A stretch of DNA of 64,000 nt from DAOTXR01 sp034435375 (GCA_034435375.1 DAOTXR010000062.1:1-64000); one strand, 5' to 3'; positions 16,211 to 26,073 are shown, counted from the stretch's first letter. A program made the numbers and translations. The notes: generated by a model from the sequence alone, not told the origin.

Positions 16211-17468
16211 TAGATGCCCGGCTTGCCTGAGATGGCATTCGCAGGACGAGCGCAGCCAGCAGAAATGTAACCACAAGTCCCAGCCAAAAGGGCACACCTG
16301 ATGCCAGTCGTATCCCCCAATTCGTCCCCGTCCACGATAACTCGCCTACGGCTGTCTGAGCAGCGCTGCGCAGCCACATCCCGATCTGTGGTCCGGCGGC
16401 ACTCGCCACAGTGGCGACAGCGCCCACCAGCCCCAACACACGTCCTCGCACAGCTGGCGGTGCATAGGCACTGTACCAGGCTGAAAAACCGACGATTCCT
16501 ACCTGGATAGCAATCCAGCTCGCCGTGAAGATCACATAGCTCAGCCCTTGTGCAGGGCCGAGACTCGACCAAACAGCCAGCAAGACAGCATGTAGTAACA
16601 ACGCCAACGCGCTGCTCAGCCGGCCACCTACTCGGTCCGCCAAGCCACCGCCAACCAAAGCTGCGACTGTTGCACCCATGCCGCCTGCGGCAAACAGCAG
16701 ATTGACAGCTTGGGAATCCATACCCAGGCTGTCGGCAGCATGGAGGGCAACAAAGGGTCCCTGGATCGTCAGGCTCTGCAGCAGTAAGAACAGACTGTTC
16801 ACGACGATCAGCTGCCGGATCAGAGGATCGCGCAAGATGGCGCGCATGTCAATCGCATCTGCTTTTTCGGCAACGGCCGCAAATTGCCCCTCATGCAGAA
16901 ACAGCAAGCGTGCCATTCCTGCTCCCAGTGCGCCCAGCGCGTTGATCCAGATCAAACCACTCACGGTTAGTCTGGGGAGCAGCACTGCACCAACTGCTGG
17001 CCCCCCCATCTGTGCCAGGGCAATGATGGTATAGAACAAACCAAACACCCGTCCGCGATCAGTATCAGTGGCACTTTCGGCCAGAAGTGCATTGAAGCCC
17101 GGTGATTGAATGTTGCTCACCACTGAGACCAGCAGAACGGCCAGCGCAAGCTGGAACCAATGTCGGGCTAGTGCGCCAATCACCAAAACCCCGACCAGAG
17201 CCAGACTGGGAACAGCAATGGAGTAACGCCGACCCCAGCGATCACACACCAGGCCACCCACAAACTGCAACGGGCCGAGAAGCAACACAACGGTAAAGAC
17301 AATCCCAACCTGGGCATCAGTAGCACCCAGCTCCCTTAGATGCAGCGGCAGCAGACGGTACCATAGGAAACGCGTTCCGACGATGATCAGGGTAGTGCTA
17401 AGGAGAACAGCCATGTTGCGCTGCCCGGCGTGTCGCGTCGTGGGGATTATTGCCCCGAGATCGTCCAA
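16194..17468 (-). CDS. MFS transporter
   Basis: This roughly 424-residue protein has about 12 hydrophobic segments and the MFS loop 2-3 motif G-G-L-V-C-D-R-W-G-R-R, with a matching D-R-V-G-G-R in the second half. It should be a proton-coupled secondary transporter; the substrate is not predictable, and a drug or metabolite exporter is plausible. I place the start at TTG 17468, eight bases after GGAG; a GTG at 17489 and an ATG at 17414 are alternatives. The start lies inside the end of the upstream metallophosphoesterase gene, and the 3' end overlaps the convergent HAD-DinB gene. Confidence 0.88.
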   Translation of the reverse strand: MDDLGAIIPTTRHAGQRNMAVLLSTTLIIVGTRFLWYRLLPLHLRELGATDAQVGIVFTVVLLLGPLQFVGGLVCDRWGRRYSIAVPSLALVGVLVIGALARHWFQLALAVLLVSVVSNIQSPGFNALLAESATDTDRGRVFGLFYTIIALAQMGGPAVGAVLLPRLTVSGLIWINALGALGAGMARLLFLHEGQFAAVAEKADAIDMRAILRDPLIRQLIVVNSLFLLLQSLTIQGPFVALHAADSLGMDSQAVNLLFAAGGMGATVAALVGGGLADRVGGRLSSALALLLHAVLLAVWSSLGPAQGLSYVIFTASWIAIQVGIVGFSAWYSAYAPPAVRGRVLGLVGAVATVASAAGPQIGMWLRSAAQTAVGELSWTGTNWGIRLASGVPFWLGLVVTFLLAALVLRMPSQASRASISHTR

Positions 17469-18562
17469 AGCGTAATCTCCGGTGGGCACATCAGCCGGGC
17501 ACGTGGTGCACTGCCACCCTCCAACCCAATGCCGCGCGTGACGTACAGTACCATTGACCCAATGCGGTATCGTCCCATCTCGTAGCGCTTGCCAAGCTTA
17601 GAGCTGGTGATCAGCGCCCCATAAACTGGCAGTCTGATTTGACCGCCATGGGTGTGACCACAGAGGTAGAGATCGATGCCAGCGGCAGCGGCCTGCGGCG
17701 CGATGTCCGGTGAATGATAGAGGAGCAGGCGCACATAATGATCTGGCACCTGCATGACAAGGTTGGTCATCGTCGCGCTATCTTCCTCGATATTGTGAGC
17801 ACACGACAGACCAATGATAGCGAGCGGCTGACCACGCACATCCCCACCGACGACCTGGTCACGTAGCCACTGAATTTGAGTCCCTTCTACGATGCGGGTC
17901 ACGATCTCCTGCGTCTCGACCAGAGGGCTACCAGAGACAGCATAAACCCCAAACGGCGCATCCCACTCGGCAACCAGATGGTGAGCGGCTTCGATAGCTT
18001 GAGGGTCTTGATTGTACGACAGGTTGACAAAGTCTCCACTGAAGACGATCAGATCAGGGGCTAACTCTCGGATCAGCGTCTGCAACCGACGCTCACGGCG
18101 CGTGATGCGCTCGACGTGCAAATCACCCAGGTGCAGCAGGCGAACCGGTGGCAGAGTCGGGTCAAAATGTGGCGTCACCAACGTCTGGTACGTGATCTGC
18201 AAACGAGACGGTTCGATCCATAAGCCGTACACGGCCAGAAACAACAACACAACCTGCAGAAACATTGCCGGCCAGACGGTCAGAAAGTCCCAGCCACCGA
18301 TCAGGCCGACAAAGGTCGTCAGTAGACCACGCAGGAGGGTTAGCGCCAGCAGCGGTGGCTTGGTGGGGCCAAAAGACCATCCCACTCTGGGCAACAGCCC
18401 CAAGCTCAGCCAGTCCAGCACAAGCATCGCCATATGCAGGACAAGCACCATCAGAAATGCTTCACCGCGCCAGAGGAGGGCAGTCACAACCGTGACACCC
18501 CCCAATAGGGCGGCCAGGATCATTCCCGGCATGCGTTCCAGAACGAGCGGCTCAGTCAGCAC
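17447..18562 (-). CDS. Membrane metallophosphoesterase with altered GNH motif
   Basis: This protein (371 residues from the GTG at 18562; ATG 18532 or 18523 are possible starts) has about four N-terminal membrane helices (about 12-115) and a YkuE-like calcineurin phosphoesterase domain. It keeps G-D147-L-H149, G-D177-F, Y-H283-S-P-D and C-G-H303-T-H305-G-G-Q, but the catalytic G-N-H-D/E motif is replaced by G-S-P-L at residues 211-214. That removes the metal-bridging Asn and the catalytic His. Family members hydrolyse phosphoester lipids or UDP-sugars; this one may be inactive or use another residue. The MFS gene overlaps its end. Confidence 0.85.
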   Translation of the reverse strand: MLTEPLVLERMPGMILAALLGGVTVVTALLWRGEAFLMVLVLHMAMLVLDWLSLGLLPRVGWSFGPTKPPLLALTLLRGLLTTFVGLIGGWDFLTVWPAMFLQVVLLFLAVYGLWIEPSRLQITYQTLVTPHFDPTLPPVRLLHLGDLHVERITRRERRLQTLIRELAPDLIVFSGDFVNLSYNQDPQAIEAAHHLVAEWDAPFGVYAVSGSPLVETQEIVTRIVEGTQIQWLRDQVVGGDVRGQPLAIIGLSCAHNIEEDSATMTNLVMQVPDHYVRLLLYHSPDIAPQAAAAGIDLYLCGHTHGGQIRLPVYGALITSSKLGKRYEMGRYRIGSMVLYVTRGIGLEGGSAPRARLMCPPEITLWTISGQ

Positions 18563-18616
18563 ACGGTGAAGCAGGCCACTAGGGGTCGGTTCCGTTGATC
18601 TCAGTGCCAGACTCCT

Positions 18617-19801
18617 TCAGGAAGACAATACTCCCGCGATGGGCAACACGAAATAAAAGGTGGTGCCTTTACCCACTACACTCTCGAATTCAATGGTGAT
18701 GTGATGGGCATCCATTACCATTTTGACGAGCGCCAACCCAATGCCCATACCGCCATAACGGCGGGTTGAGCTATCATCCCCCTGTTCCAGCGGAACGAAG
18801 AGTTTAGGCTTGAGAGCTTCAGAAATACCAATACCTTCGTCGCGCACCTCAACCCGTACACCACCCTCGACCTCCGCAGCACGGACGTGCACTGGCTTGC
18901 CCTCACCGAATTTGACAGCATTGTGGATGAGATGGGCAATTGCCCGCGTCATCAGCGTAGCGTCCACCACGACTGGAGGGAGTTTGCGGGGGATGTCTAG
19001 ATCAAACTGGCCGCTGTTCTTGCGACTCAGGCGGCGTGCCTGTTCCACTGCCGCGGCCAACAGGCTGTGCACTGACACAGGCACAAGCTTCAAATCAGTA
19101 GGGTCACTGAAAGCGTCGATATCGTCCAGACGATACATCAGCAGGTCAAAGGACTCGTCGAGCTTCTGGTGCATTTCTTCACGCTGGGCAGGTGGAATCT
19201 CATCCTGGCGGGCCAGACCCAGCGCCAGCTTGGCCTGGTGAAGCGGTGTGCGCAGTTCATGGGAGACGATGGTCAACACCCGCCCCTTGACACGGCTCAG
19301 TTCCTCCAGTCGTTCGTTGGCTTTGCGTAACTCCAGCGTCCGCTCCTCCACACGCCGTTCCAGCTCACGTCGGTGCATCTCAACTTCGTCGTGGAGCTGC
19401 TTGGTGCGCAGAAGTGAGCGGACACGCGCTGTCAACTCTAGAGGATCGACCGGCTTGTCAAGAAAGTCATCAGCACCGGCATTAAGCCCATCCAATCGAC
19501 GTCCTCGTGCCGAGAGGCCAGTGACCAAGATCACCGGCACGAAATGGGTTTCCTTGGCCATCTTGATCCGTCGGCAGACCTCTACTCCATCCAGGCCAGG
19601 CAGCATGACATCAAGAACCACCACATCAGGGTGTTCATTGGCAACCAAGTCCAAAGCCCGAGGGCCATCCGCGGCGGAAAGAATCTGGTAGCCATCACGC
19701 GACAAGATCGCTGAGAACACCTCAACAATCCGCTCATCGTCATCTACCACCAGGACTTTGCTCTCCTGCGGTGGTCGGATCGGTAGTTCAATCGATGACA
19801 T
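18617..19801 (-). CDS. Hybrid response regulator-histidine kinase
   Basis: This 394-residue cytoplasmic protein has an N-terminal receiver domain (about 15-130; Asp20-22 acidic pocket, phosphoacceptor Asp64, Thr94, Lys116), a coiled coil (about 135-172), a HisKA domain with His181 in S-H-E-L-R-T-P-L, and an HATPase_c domain ending about residue 390 (N-box H-L-I-H-N-A-V-K-F, G1 D-E-G-I-G-I, G2 G-G-M-G-I-G-L-A-L). The receiver-first order suggests it acts downstream of another kinase. The ATG at 19801 is preceded by AGAAGG with seven bases between; the frame extends upstream without such a site. No dedicated partner is adjacent. Confidence 0.93.
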   Translation of the reverse strand: MSSIELPIRPPQESKVLVVDDDERIVEVFSAILSRDGYQILSAADGPRALDLVANEHPDVVVLDVMLPGLDGVEVCRRIKMAKETHFVPVILVTGLSARGRRLDGLNAGADDFLDKPVDPLELTARVRSLLRTKQLHDEVEMHRRELERRVEERTLELRKANERLEELSRVKGRVLTIVSHELRTPLHQAKLALGLARQDEIPPAQREEMHQKLDESFDLLMYRLDDIDAFSDPTDLKLVPVSVHSLLAAAVEQARRLSRKNSGQFDLDIPRKLPPVVVDATLMTRAIAHLIHNAVKFGEGKPVHVRAAEVEGGVRVEVRDEGIGISEALKPKLFVPLEQGDDSSTRRYGGMGIGLALVKMVMDAHHITIEFESVVGKGTTFYFVLPIAGVLSS

Positions 19802-19935
19802 GGCTTTGCCTTCTGCCAGACAGACTGTCCCCATAGACCGGGCTTGCCATATCCCAGGTCCGTCACCAGGCGGTGTGGTTGGGAAGAATACTCTACCAGT
19901 ATACCCAGATTTCACTATACGACACGGGGCATACA

Positions 19936-19964
19936 TTGACTCGTGTGCCGTTTTTAGGTTACAT
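19936..19964 (+). promoter_or_regulatory. possible promoter of the bPH-like gene
   Basis: TTGACT (19936-19941), a 17-base spacer and a poor -10, TTACAT (19959-19964). The -35 is near-consensus but the -10 matches only three positions. Confidence 0.3.
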
Positions 19965-20006
19965 TACTGTTACATTGGATTATGGTCGATCGATAGAGCG
20001 GATTAC

Positions 20007-20534
20007 ATGCCAGTCATGAGGACGACTGCACAGATACCTGACTACGAGATACTCTCGCAGCATTCGTTCACCAAGCCGGGGATACGCTTGTGGCTCCCTG
20101 TGATCATGCTGGCGACCCTTGTTGCATGCAGTTTGATGCTCGTGCCGGGCTTCGGTCTAATCAGGGTCGCCTTATTGGTGCTGTTGGGATACGTCGCAAT
20201 CTGCGCTGTTGTGTCAGTATGTGAGATCACTGTGGTAGATGGCGGGCTGATCATCGATCGTCTGCTTTTGCCAACAAGGTTTGTGCCCTGGAACGCGATT
20301 GATCGGGTGATCGTGTACTCCTACCGAGATGGTGAGATCGATACCCAGATCGAGGTTGCCAGTGTCAGCTTCCATGAGGGCCTGTCACCGCTTAACCGAC
20401 TGCCAGGACTGGTATACGGCCAGGGCTTCCGCCAGACAATTGTGCTTACACCGGATGCACTCGAAGATTATGACGTGCTGCTTGTGGCATTGGAAGCACA
20501 TTGCCCCATCACCTGGCACACTCCCGCGCGTTGA
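20007..20534 (+). CDS. Two-TM membrane protein with a PH-like domain
   Basis: This 175-residue protein has two adjacent membrane helices (about 29-75) and a cytoplasmic-looking C-terminal domain beginning E-I-T-V-V-D-G-G-L-I-I-D-R and R-F-V-P-W-N-A-I-D-R-V. That strand pattern resembles bacterial PH (bPH) domains of small membrane proteins. Function unknown. I use ATG 20007; an ATG at 20016 is also possible. The frame is open further upstream but antisense to the hybrid kinase gene and lacks start signals. It is divergent from the hybrid kinase. Confidence 0.7.
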   Translation: MPVMRTTAQIPDYEILSQHSFTKPGIRLWLPVIMLATLVACSLMLVPGFGLIRVALLVLLGYVAICAVVSVCEITVVDGGLIIDRLLLPTRFVPWNAIDRVIVYSYRDGEIDTQIEVASVSFHEGLSPLNRLPGLVYGQGFRQTIVLTPDALEDYDVLLVALEAHCPITWHTPAR

Positions 20535-20721
20535 TCGCACAATCCGACCACTCCCCTCACCTCGTTCCAGTTGCACAAGACCACACGCCCTGATACGATC
20601 CGGATGTGCAATAGTCCATCCATTGCTCGCCGTCATACAAGGCAACCACCGAACTGGTGCCATGGTCTAGCTCCCCATCGGGTAGCCCTCACCATGAGGT
20701 CTCCCCCTAGAAAGGTTGCCC

Positions 20722-23556
20722 ATGCGCGACATCGTTGTCGCGGTGGACCTGGAAACCACAGGGCTCGATCCCACCCATGACCGCATCATTGAGATCGGTG
20801 CGGTGAAATTTCGGGGCAGTGACATCATTGACGAATGGCAGACACTGGTGGCGCCAGGCTGCCCGATTCCTCCGTACATCACGCAACTCACTGGCATCTC
20901 TGACGGCGACGTGACAGACGCTCCGCATCTGCGCCAGGTGATTCCCAATCTACGCCGTTTCATTGGGACTGCCCCCCTGCTCGGGCACAACGTCCGCTTC
21001 GACTCTTCATTTCTGCAAGTGGCTGGACTCGGGCTGAACAACCCTGTCATTGACACCTACGTACTGGCCTCGGTGCTGCTGCCTACTGCGCCGCGCTACA
21101 GTCTAGGGGCATTGGCATCCTCAATCGACATTCCAGCCAGTGGCGCACACCGGGCTCTGAACGATGCACATATGACCGTTGCTCTGTTCTGGGCGCTGTG
21201 GGGAAAGGCCAGGGCGCTGCCGTTGAATGTCTTGGCAGAAATTGTCCGGCTTGGCAAGCAGATGCCGTGGGATGGGCAGCTTCTCTTCGAAGCAGCCCTC
21301 CAGGAGCGATCCCGTGAGGTGTTTGTCGCTCCACCACCAGACCAGGACATCGACACTGAAGAGGAATTTGGCGATCTGTTTGCTGCACAAGAGCGTGCGC
21401 CTGAGCACTCGCTCCATCCTAAGCAAGCGCTTGTCCCGTTAGACATTGACGAGATCGCGAGTTTGATCGAGCCAGGGGGAAGGCTCGCCAAGTCGATCGA
21501 CGGTTACGAGCATCGAACCCAGCAGGTCGTGATGTTGCGTCATGTGGGACATGCTCTCAACCAGGGCAAGCACATGCTGATCGAGGCGCCTACCGGTGTT
21601 GGGAAGTCATTAGCTTATCTGATCCCGGCTGCCTATTTCGCAGTGCAAAACAACGACCGTGTAGTGATCAGTACCAACACCATCAACCTGCAGGAGCAAT
21701 TGATCGCCAAAGACATCCCCCTACTCCAACGAGTGCTTGAGGTTCCCTTTCGCGCAGCAGTGCTGAAGGGGAAAGCTAACTATCTGTGCCCGCGCCGTCT
21801 CGCGGCCCTACGTCGCCGAGGGCCTACATCTCCTGAGGAAATGTATGTCCTGGCCAAGTTGCTCGTCTGGCTTACGTTCAGCAAAAGTGGAGACCGAGGC
21901 GAGATATCGCTACGCGGATCTGTCGAGAACAGCATATGGCGGCGGCTCAGCGCCGAAGATGAAGGTTGTACAAGCGAACAATGCGCGACACAGATGGGAG
22001 GGGCTTGCCCCTTCTACCGCGCACGCCGCCGAGCCGAAGCAGCTCACCTGCTGATCGTGAACCACGCCCTGCTGCTGTCTGACGTGGCGGCGGAAGGCCG
22101 AGTGTTGCCTGATTACCGGTATCTGGTGATCGACGAGGCACACCATTTGGAGGATGCCATCACTAATAGCATGACTTTCCGGATTGATCCTGAGTCGATC
22201 CAACGCCAGATTGCCGATCTGGGCACGCTCCGCAGTGGGATGATCGGTGACATACTACGTCAGACGCGGAACGTCATCCCAGATGGTTACTACGCCTCAC
22301 TGCGGGACTTTGCCAACATGATTGTGGGTGCGACGACCGCCATGACTCAGCATGTGGATTGGTTTTTCGAAACCATGCAGCATTTTCTAGAGAAGCACGT
22401 CCACATCCCACGCAATGAATACACGCAGCAGGTACGTATCCTCAGTCCGCTGCGTGCTCAGCCGGCCTGGGCTGAGGTTGAGATACGTTGGGACAATCTG
22501 AGCAAATTCACATCTACCATCGCCGAGGCAATGGTCAAGTTAGCTCAGGGCTTAGGGCAGCTCCATGACTACGATATCGAGGACTACGCTGATCTCGTCG
22601 CCGCAACAGGTTCCGCCGCCCGCCACTTGACCGAACTGCACGTCCGGCTGGACGAACTGGTTAACCAGCCGGACCCCAACACGGTGTACTGGGCCGAGTT
22701 CCAGCCGGGCAGCACGCACATCTCGCTCCACGCAGCCCCTCTAGACGTGGGGCCTCTGGTCCAGAAACACCTATGGTACGCCAAAGATGCCATCCTGATG
22801 ACCAGCGCCACACTGCGCGCCGACGGTTCCTTTAGCTTCATCCGCGAGCGGCTCAATGCTGAAGATGTAGAGGAAGTGACCATTGACTCGCCCTTTGACT
22901 ACAAGCATACTACCCTTCTGTACGTTGTGAATGACATCCCAGAACCGGGACAGCAGGCAGCCTACCAGAGCGCAGTTGAGCGCGGTATTCTCGAACTTTG
23001 CCGGGCTACACAGGGCCGCGCCATGATTCTGTTCACAAGTTACGCGCAGTTACGCCAGACAGTGATGAGCATCGGCGACGCTCTAGCGCAATCCGGGATT
23101 GTGGTTTACGACCAGACAGATGGGTCAAGCCGCTCGCAGTTGCTCGAGGGGTTTGTCCAGAGTGAAAAAGCCGTGCTGATGGGCACACGGTCTTTCTGGG
23201 AAGGGGTTGACGTTCCAGGGCCAGATCTGAGCGTGCTGGTCATTGTGCGGCTGCCATTTAGCGTGCCCAGCGATCCGCTGTTTGCAGCCCGCAGTGAGCT
23301 GATGGAAAATGCTTTCCAGCAGTATGCTCTGCCAGAGACAATTCTGCGCTTCCGGCAAGGCTTCGGACGATTGATCCGCCGTAAAACCGATCGGGGTGTG
23401 GTTGCCATCTTCGACCGTCGCATCACCAGCAAGCCCTATGGGCAACTGTTCTTGAACTCGTTGCCGGAATGCACATTCCAACAAGGACGTTTGGCCGATC
23501 TACCGAGTGCCGCAATCTCCTGGTTGGGTGGACCGAAAGAGCGGCCATTTGCATAG
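20722..23556 (+). CDS. DinG-family helicase with N-terminal DnaQ-type exonuclease
   Basis: This 944-residue protein starts with a DEDDh 3'-5' exonuclease domain (about 1-165; V-D-L-E-T-T-G-L-D, G-H-N-V-R-F-D, H-R-A-L-N-D-A-H) followed by an XPD/DinG superfamily-2 helicase. Walker A is A-P-T-G-V-G-K-S near residue 288 and the DEAH box is V-I-D-E-A-H-H near 470. Four cysteines between them (Y-L-C-P-R, E-G-C, E-Q-C, A-C-P-F) match the Fe-S cluster site. Helicase motif VI (Q-G-F-G-R-L-I-R) is present at the end. It should unwind DNA 5'-3' in repair. ATG 20722 follows AAAGG by six bases; an in-frame TTG lies two codons earlier. Confidence 0.93.
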   Translation: MRDIVVAVDLETTGLDPTHDRIIEIGAVKFRGSDIIDEWQTLVAPGCPIPPYITQLTGISDGDVTDAPHLRQVIPNLRRFIGTAPLLGHNVRFDSSFLQVAGLGLNNPVIDTYVLASVLLPTAPRYSLGALASSIDIPASGAHRALNDAHMTVALFWALWGKARALPLNVLAEIVRLGKQMPWDGQLLFEAALQERSREVFVAPPPDQDIDTEEEFGDLFAAQERAPEHSLHPKQALVPLDIDEIASLIEPGGRLAKSIDGYEHRTQQVVMLRHVGHALNQGKHMLIEAPTGVGKSLAYLIPAAYFAVQNNDRVVISTNTINLQEQLIAKDIPLLQRVLEVPFRAAVLKGKANYLCPRRLAALRRRGPTSPEEMYVLAKLLVWLTFSKSGDRGEISLRGSVENSIWRRLSAEDEGCTSEQCATQMGGACPFYRARRRAEAAHLLIVNHALLLSDVAAEGRVLPDYRYLVIDEAHHLEDAITNSMTFRIDPESIQRQIADLGTLRSGMIGDILRQTRNVIPDGYYASLRDFANMIVGATTAMTQHVDWFFETMQHFLEKHVHIPRNEYTQQVRILSPLRAQPAWAEVEIRWDNLSKFTSTIAEAMVKLAQGLGQLHDYDIEDYADLVAATGSAARHLTELHVRLDELVNQPDPNTVYWAEFQPGSTHISLHAAPLDVGPLVQKHLWYAKDAILMTSATLRADGSFSFIRERLNAEDVEEVTIDSPFDYKHTTLLYVVNDIPEPGQQAAYQSAVERGILELCRATQGRAMILFTSYAQLRQTVMSIGDALAQSGIVVYDQTDGSSRSQLLEGFVQSEKAVLMGTRSFWEGVDVPGPDLSVLVIVRLPFSVPSDPLFAARSELMENAFQQYALPETILRFRQGFGRLIRRKTDRGVVAIFDRRITSKPYGQLFLNSLPECTFQQGRLADLPSAAISWLGGPKERPFA

Positions 23557-23665
23557 AGTTATAACTGAAGTAAAATGTCAATGCGACGAAGGAAAGGGGC
23601 AGGTTACACTGCCTCTACCAGGATGTCATACTGTCATCATTCATAGCCAGAAAACCGGGGGTATT

Positions 23666-24082
23666 ATGAGCGACCAGCCCGCCCAACAGCGTCGCAAGGT
23701 AGTGTGCATCGAAGACGAGCCTGCTATGATCGAACTGGTGAAGCTCATCCTTGAAAACCGCGGCTACGAAGTCATGGGCGCAGTGGGAGGCAAGGAAGGG
23801 CTGGAGTTGATCACGCAGGTTCACCCCGACCTGGTGCTGCTAGACCTGATGATGCCTGACATGAACGGCTGGGATGTGTACCAACAGATGAAAGCCGACG
23901 ACAAAATGAAGGACATCCCAGTCATTATCGTGACAGCCAAGGCGACAAACATCGATAAAGTACTGGGCCTGCATATCGCCAAGGTACAGGACTACATTAC
24001 CAAGCCCTTTAGCCCGGCAGAACTGCTCAACAGCATCCATCGCGTGCTTGGCGAACCTGACTCTGGGCCTGGGAGTCAGTGA
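23666..24082 (+). CDS. CheY-like response regulator
   Basis: This 138-residue protein is a single receiver domain with acidic residues Glu16-Asp17, phosphoacceptor Asp60 in L-L-D-L-M-M-P-D, Thr90 and Lys113. No output domain follows, so it acts by protein-protein contact, perhaps with the hybrid kinase at 18617-19801. The ATG at 23666 lies shortly after a G-rich stretch; the reading frame is open much further upstream without start signals. A strong terminator follows at 24155-24186. Confidence 0.92.
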   Translation: MSDQPAQQRRKVVCIEDEPAMIELVKLILENRGYEVMGAVGGKEGLELITQVHPDLVLLDLMMPDMNGWDVYQQMKADDKMKDIPVIIVTAKATNIDKVLGLHIAKVQDYITKPFSPAELLNSIHRVLGEPDSGPGSQ

Positions 24083-24154
24083 GAGGCTGGCTGCACCGAT
24101 GTAGCCAACAGCGGCTGAACGGGGAGCTACCATCAATACTGCTGTTGGAATGCG

Positions 24155-24186
24155 CCGGGGCGCCCAGGGGGCGCCTCGGTGTTTTG
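24155..24186 (+). terminator. Rho-independent terminator
   Basis: A 10-bp GC-rich stem (24155-24164 with 24170-24179, one G-T pair) with a 5-base loop is followed by TGTTTTG. It ends the response regulator transcript. Confidence 0.85.
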
Positions 24187-24254
24187 TGATCGTTGACCAA
24201 CAAGGATAAACTGTGTATTGTTTTTGGCGCCGATAGCGAGGAGTATGCCAGTCG

Positions 24255-24632
24255 ATGCCCAAGACAGGACGGCTGGTCCGCCGCTCAAATGGTGAAGTGC
24301 TGTTAACTCAAGTGCGGTGGTGCCAGTCATTCGGCTGCAAGCTGTGTGGGCTGATGTTGCGCCGGGAGTTGGGGCCTGGCGAAGGACTGTTGATGGTTGA
24401 GGCCTATGCCAGTCGGACGGCAACGGCGATTCACATGTTGTTCATGAACTTTGCCATCGCGGCGATCTGGCTGGATGACAGCTTCCGAGTGGTCGATAAG
24501 GTCCACGCTAAGCCCTGGCGGCTGATCTACGCGCCCACGCAAGCGGCCCGCTATACACTCGAAACACATCCCGAACTGCTGGATCGCGTTGAGATAGGTG
24601 ATGAACTGGCATTTGAAGCGACAGAGGTATAA
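24255..24632 (+). CDS. DUF192 family protein
   Basis: This 125-residue protein matches DUF192: G-L-M-x-R near residue 32, a hydrophobic H-M-L-F-M-N-F core near 60 where most relatives have F-W-M-K-N-T, and V-D-K-V-H-A-K-P-W near 80. No signal peptide or membrane helix is evident, although many family members are secreted. A Cys pair (C-K-L-C) sits at residues 28-31. Function is unknown for the family. Its end overlaps the start of the LysM/M23 gene. Confidence 0.8.
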   Translation: MPKTGRLVRRSNGEVLLTQVRWCQSFGCKLCGLMLRRELGPGEGLLMVEAYASRTATAIHMLFMNFAIAAIWLDDSFRVVDKVHAKPWRLIYAPTQAARYTLETHPELLDRVEIGDELAFEATEV

Positions 24633-26040
24633 AGGCAGCATACTGGCACGCCGCATGCTTGGTGCTGCTATTATAGCCCTGGCATGTGTCTGGAGTTCAC
24701 CAGCACTGGCCCAAGAGGGATCTGACAGCAGTGACACCGTGACGATTCACGTAGTGCAAGCCGGTGAAGCCCTGTCCGACATCGCAGCACAATACAACGT
24801 CCCCGCCGAAGCTATTCGGCAAGCCAACAACCTCGACGTATTTGATGACATCGTGGTTGGGCAGCGTCTCATTATTCCTGTTCTACCCATCGACATGGCT
24901 AGACCAGTTCAACACACCGTAGTGGTCGGATTGGGGGACACATTGCCAGTGCTGGCTGGACGTTCGGGTGTCTCGGTCGATGACCTTGCTGCACTCAACG
25001 GCATTGCCAACCCTACCCGGCTCACCCCCGGGCAAACGCTCTGGTTGCCAGAGACAGGTCACGAAGAGACCGTGAACCTTGTGCGTTTGGGAGAGAACGA
25101 TTCGTTACTGAGCGTGGCATTGCGATATAACGCCAATATTGCCGCATTGACATTCCTTAATCACCTCTCAGGTTCAGCGATCGCCCTCCCAGGGCAGGTG
25201 CTGGTCGTGCCTGGCGATAGGGGACCAGATGCAGTCCTGTCCCCGCCGTGGTCGTCGCTTGTGCTGCACCCGCTGCCACTTGAGGTAGGCCGGACAGGTG
25301 GACTGCGAGTCACTACCAGCAAAACTGGAACATTGTCAGCCACTTTCCTGGGGGTCAACTGGCCAGTTGTCTCAGATGGCACATCCCACGAGGGGCTGAT
25401 AGCAATCGACCGCTGGACAGCACCTGGGGCCTATCCGCTCACGTTGACGTTCACAGATGAGACAGGTGCTCTGTGGACTTATACTCAGTCTGTATTGGTC
25501 ATTGAAGGGGGATATCAACGTGAGCAGATTCGGTTGCCCGCAGAGGTGGCCGCTGTACTCAGTGATCCCGCCATTGTACAGGGTGAGAATGCATACATCC
25601 AGAGCCACATGACAGGCTTCACTCCAGAGAAGCAATGGGACGGTCTGTTCACACTCCCGGTGGCTGGCGTCTTGACTTCTGGTTTTGGCACCACCCGCTC
25701 CTACAACGGATCGAGCTTCAACTCGTTCCACACCGGCGCAGACCTGGCGGCACCTGTCGGCACCCCAATCTACGCCCCGGCCAGTGGCGTAGTTGTCGAT
25801 ACCGGCCTGCTGGATGTGCGTGGCTATATCACAATCATCGATCACGGACGTGGGGTCTACACTGGCTACTGGCATCAGTCCAGCATCCTGGTGCAGCCTG
25901 GCGAGACCGTTGCTGCAGGTCAGCAAATCGGAACAGTAGGAAGCACTGGGCTTTCAACAGCAGCGCACTTGCACTGGGAGATGTGGGTACAAGGAGTGCA
26001 GGTTGATCCCATGCAATGGATACGCATCACCTTCCCATGA
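24601..26040 (+). CDS. LysM-M23 peptidoglycan endopeptidase
   Basis: This 479-residue protein has a signal peptide ending around residue 38 (P-A-L-A-Q), three LysM-like repeats (about 46-92, 103-150 and 157-205) that bind glycan, a beta-rich linker domain, and an M23 (LytM-type) zinc metallopeptidase domain. The metal site is complete: H-T-G-A-D-L-A-A-P supplies His and Asp, and H-L-H-W-E-M supplies the last His; Y-W-H-Q supplies the catalytic His. It probably cleaves peptide cross-links in the wall or regulates amidases. The start is GTG 24598 or ATG 24601, inside the end of the DUF192 gene; ATG 24655 is a weaker option. Confidence 0.92.
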   Translation: MNWHLKRQRYKGSILARRMLGAAIIALACVWSSPALAQEGSDSSDTVTIHVVQAGEALSDIAAQYNVPAEAIRQANNLDVFDDIVVGQRLIIPVLPIDMARPVQHTVVVGLGDTLPVLAGRSGVSVDDLAALNGIANPTRLTPGQTLWLPETGHEETVNLVRLGENDSLLSVALRYNANIAALTFLNHLSGSAIALPGQVLVVPGDRGPDAVLSPPWSSLVLHPLPLEVGRTGGLRVTTSKTGTLSATFLGVNWPVVSDGTSHEGLIAIDRWTAPGAYPLTLTFTDETGALWTYTQSVLVIEGGYQREQIRLPAEVAAVLSDPAIVQGENAYIQSHMTGFTPEKQWDGLFTLPVAGVLTSGFGTTRSYNGSSFNSFHTGADLAAPVGTPIYAPASGVVVDTGLLDVRGYITIIDHGRGVYTGYWHQSSILVQPGETVAAGQQIGTVGSTGLSTAAHLHWEMWVQGVQVDPMQWIRITFP

Positions 26041-26073
26041 GCGGCGCGATGGCCGGAGCCCGAGTCAAAAGCA

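Noticed and set aside
19959..19976. Repeated TTACATT near 19960
   Set aside because: Two copies of a 7-base word in an AT-rich promoter region; it could be chance.
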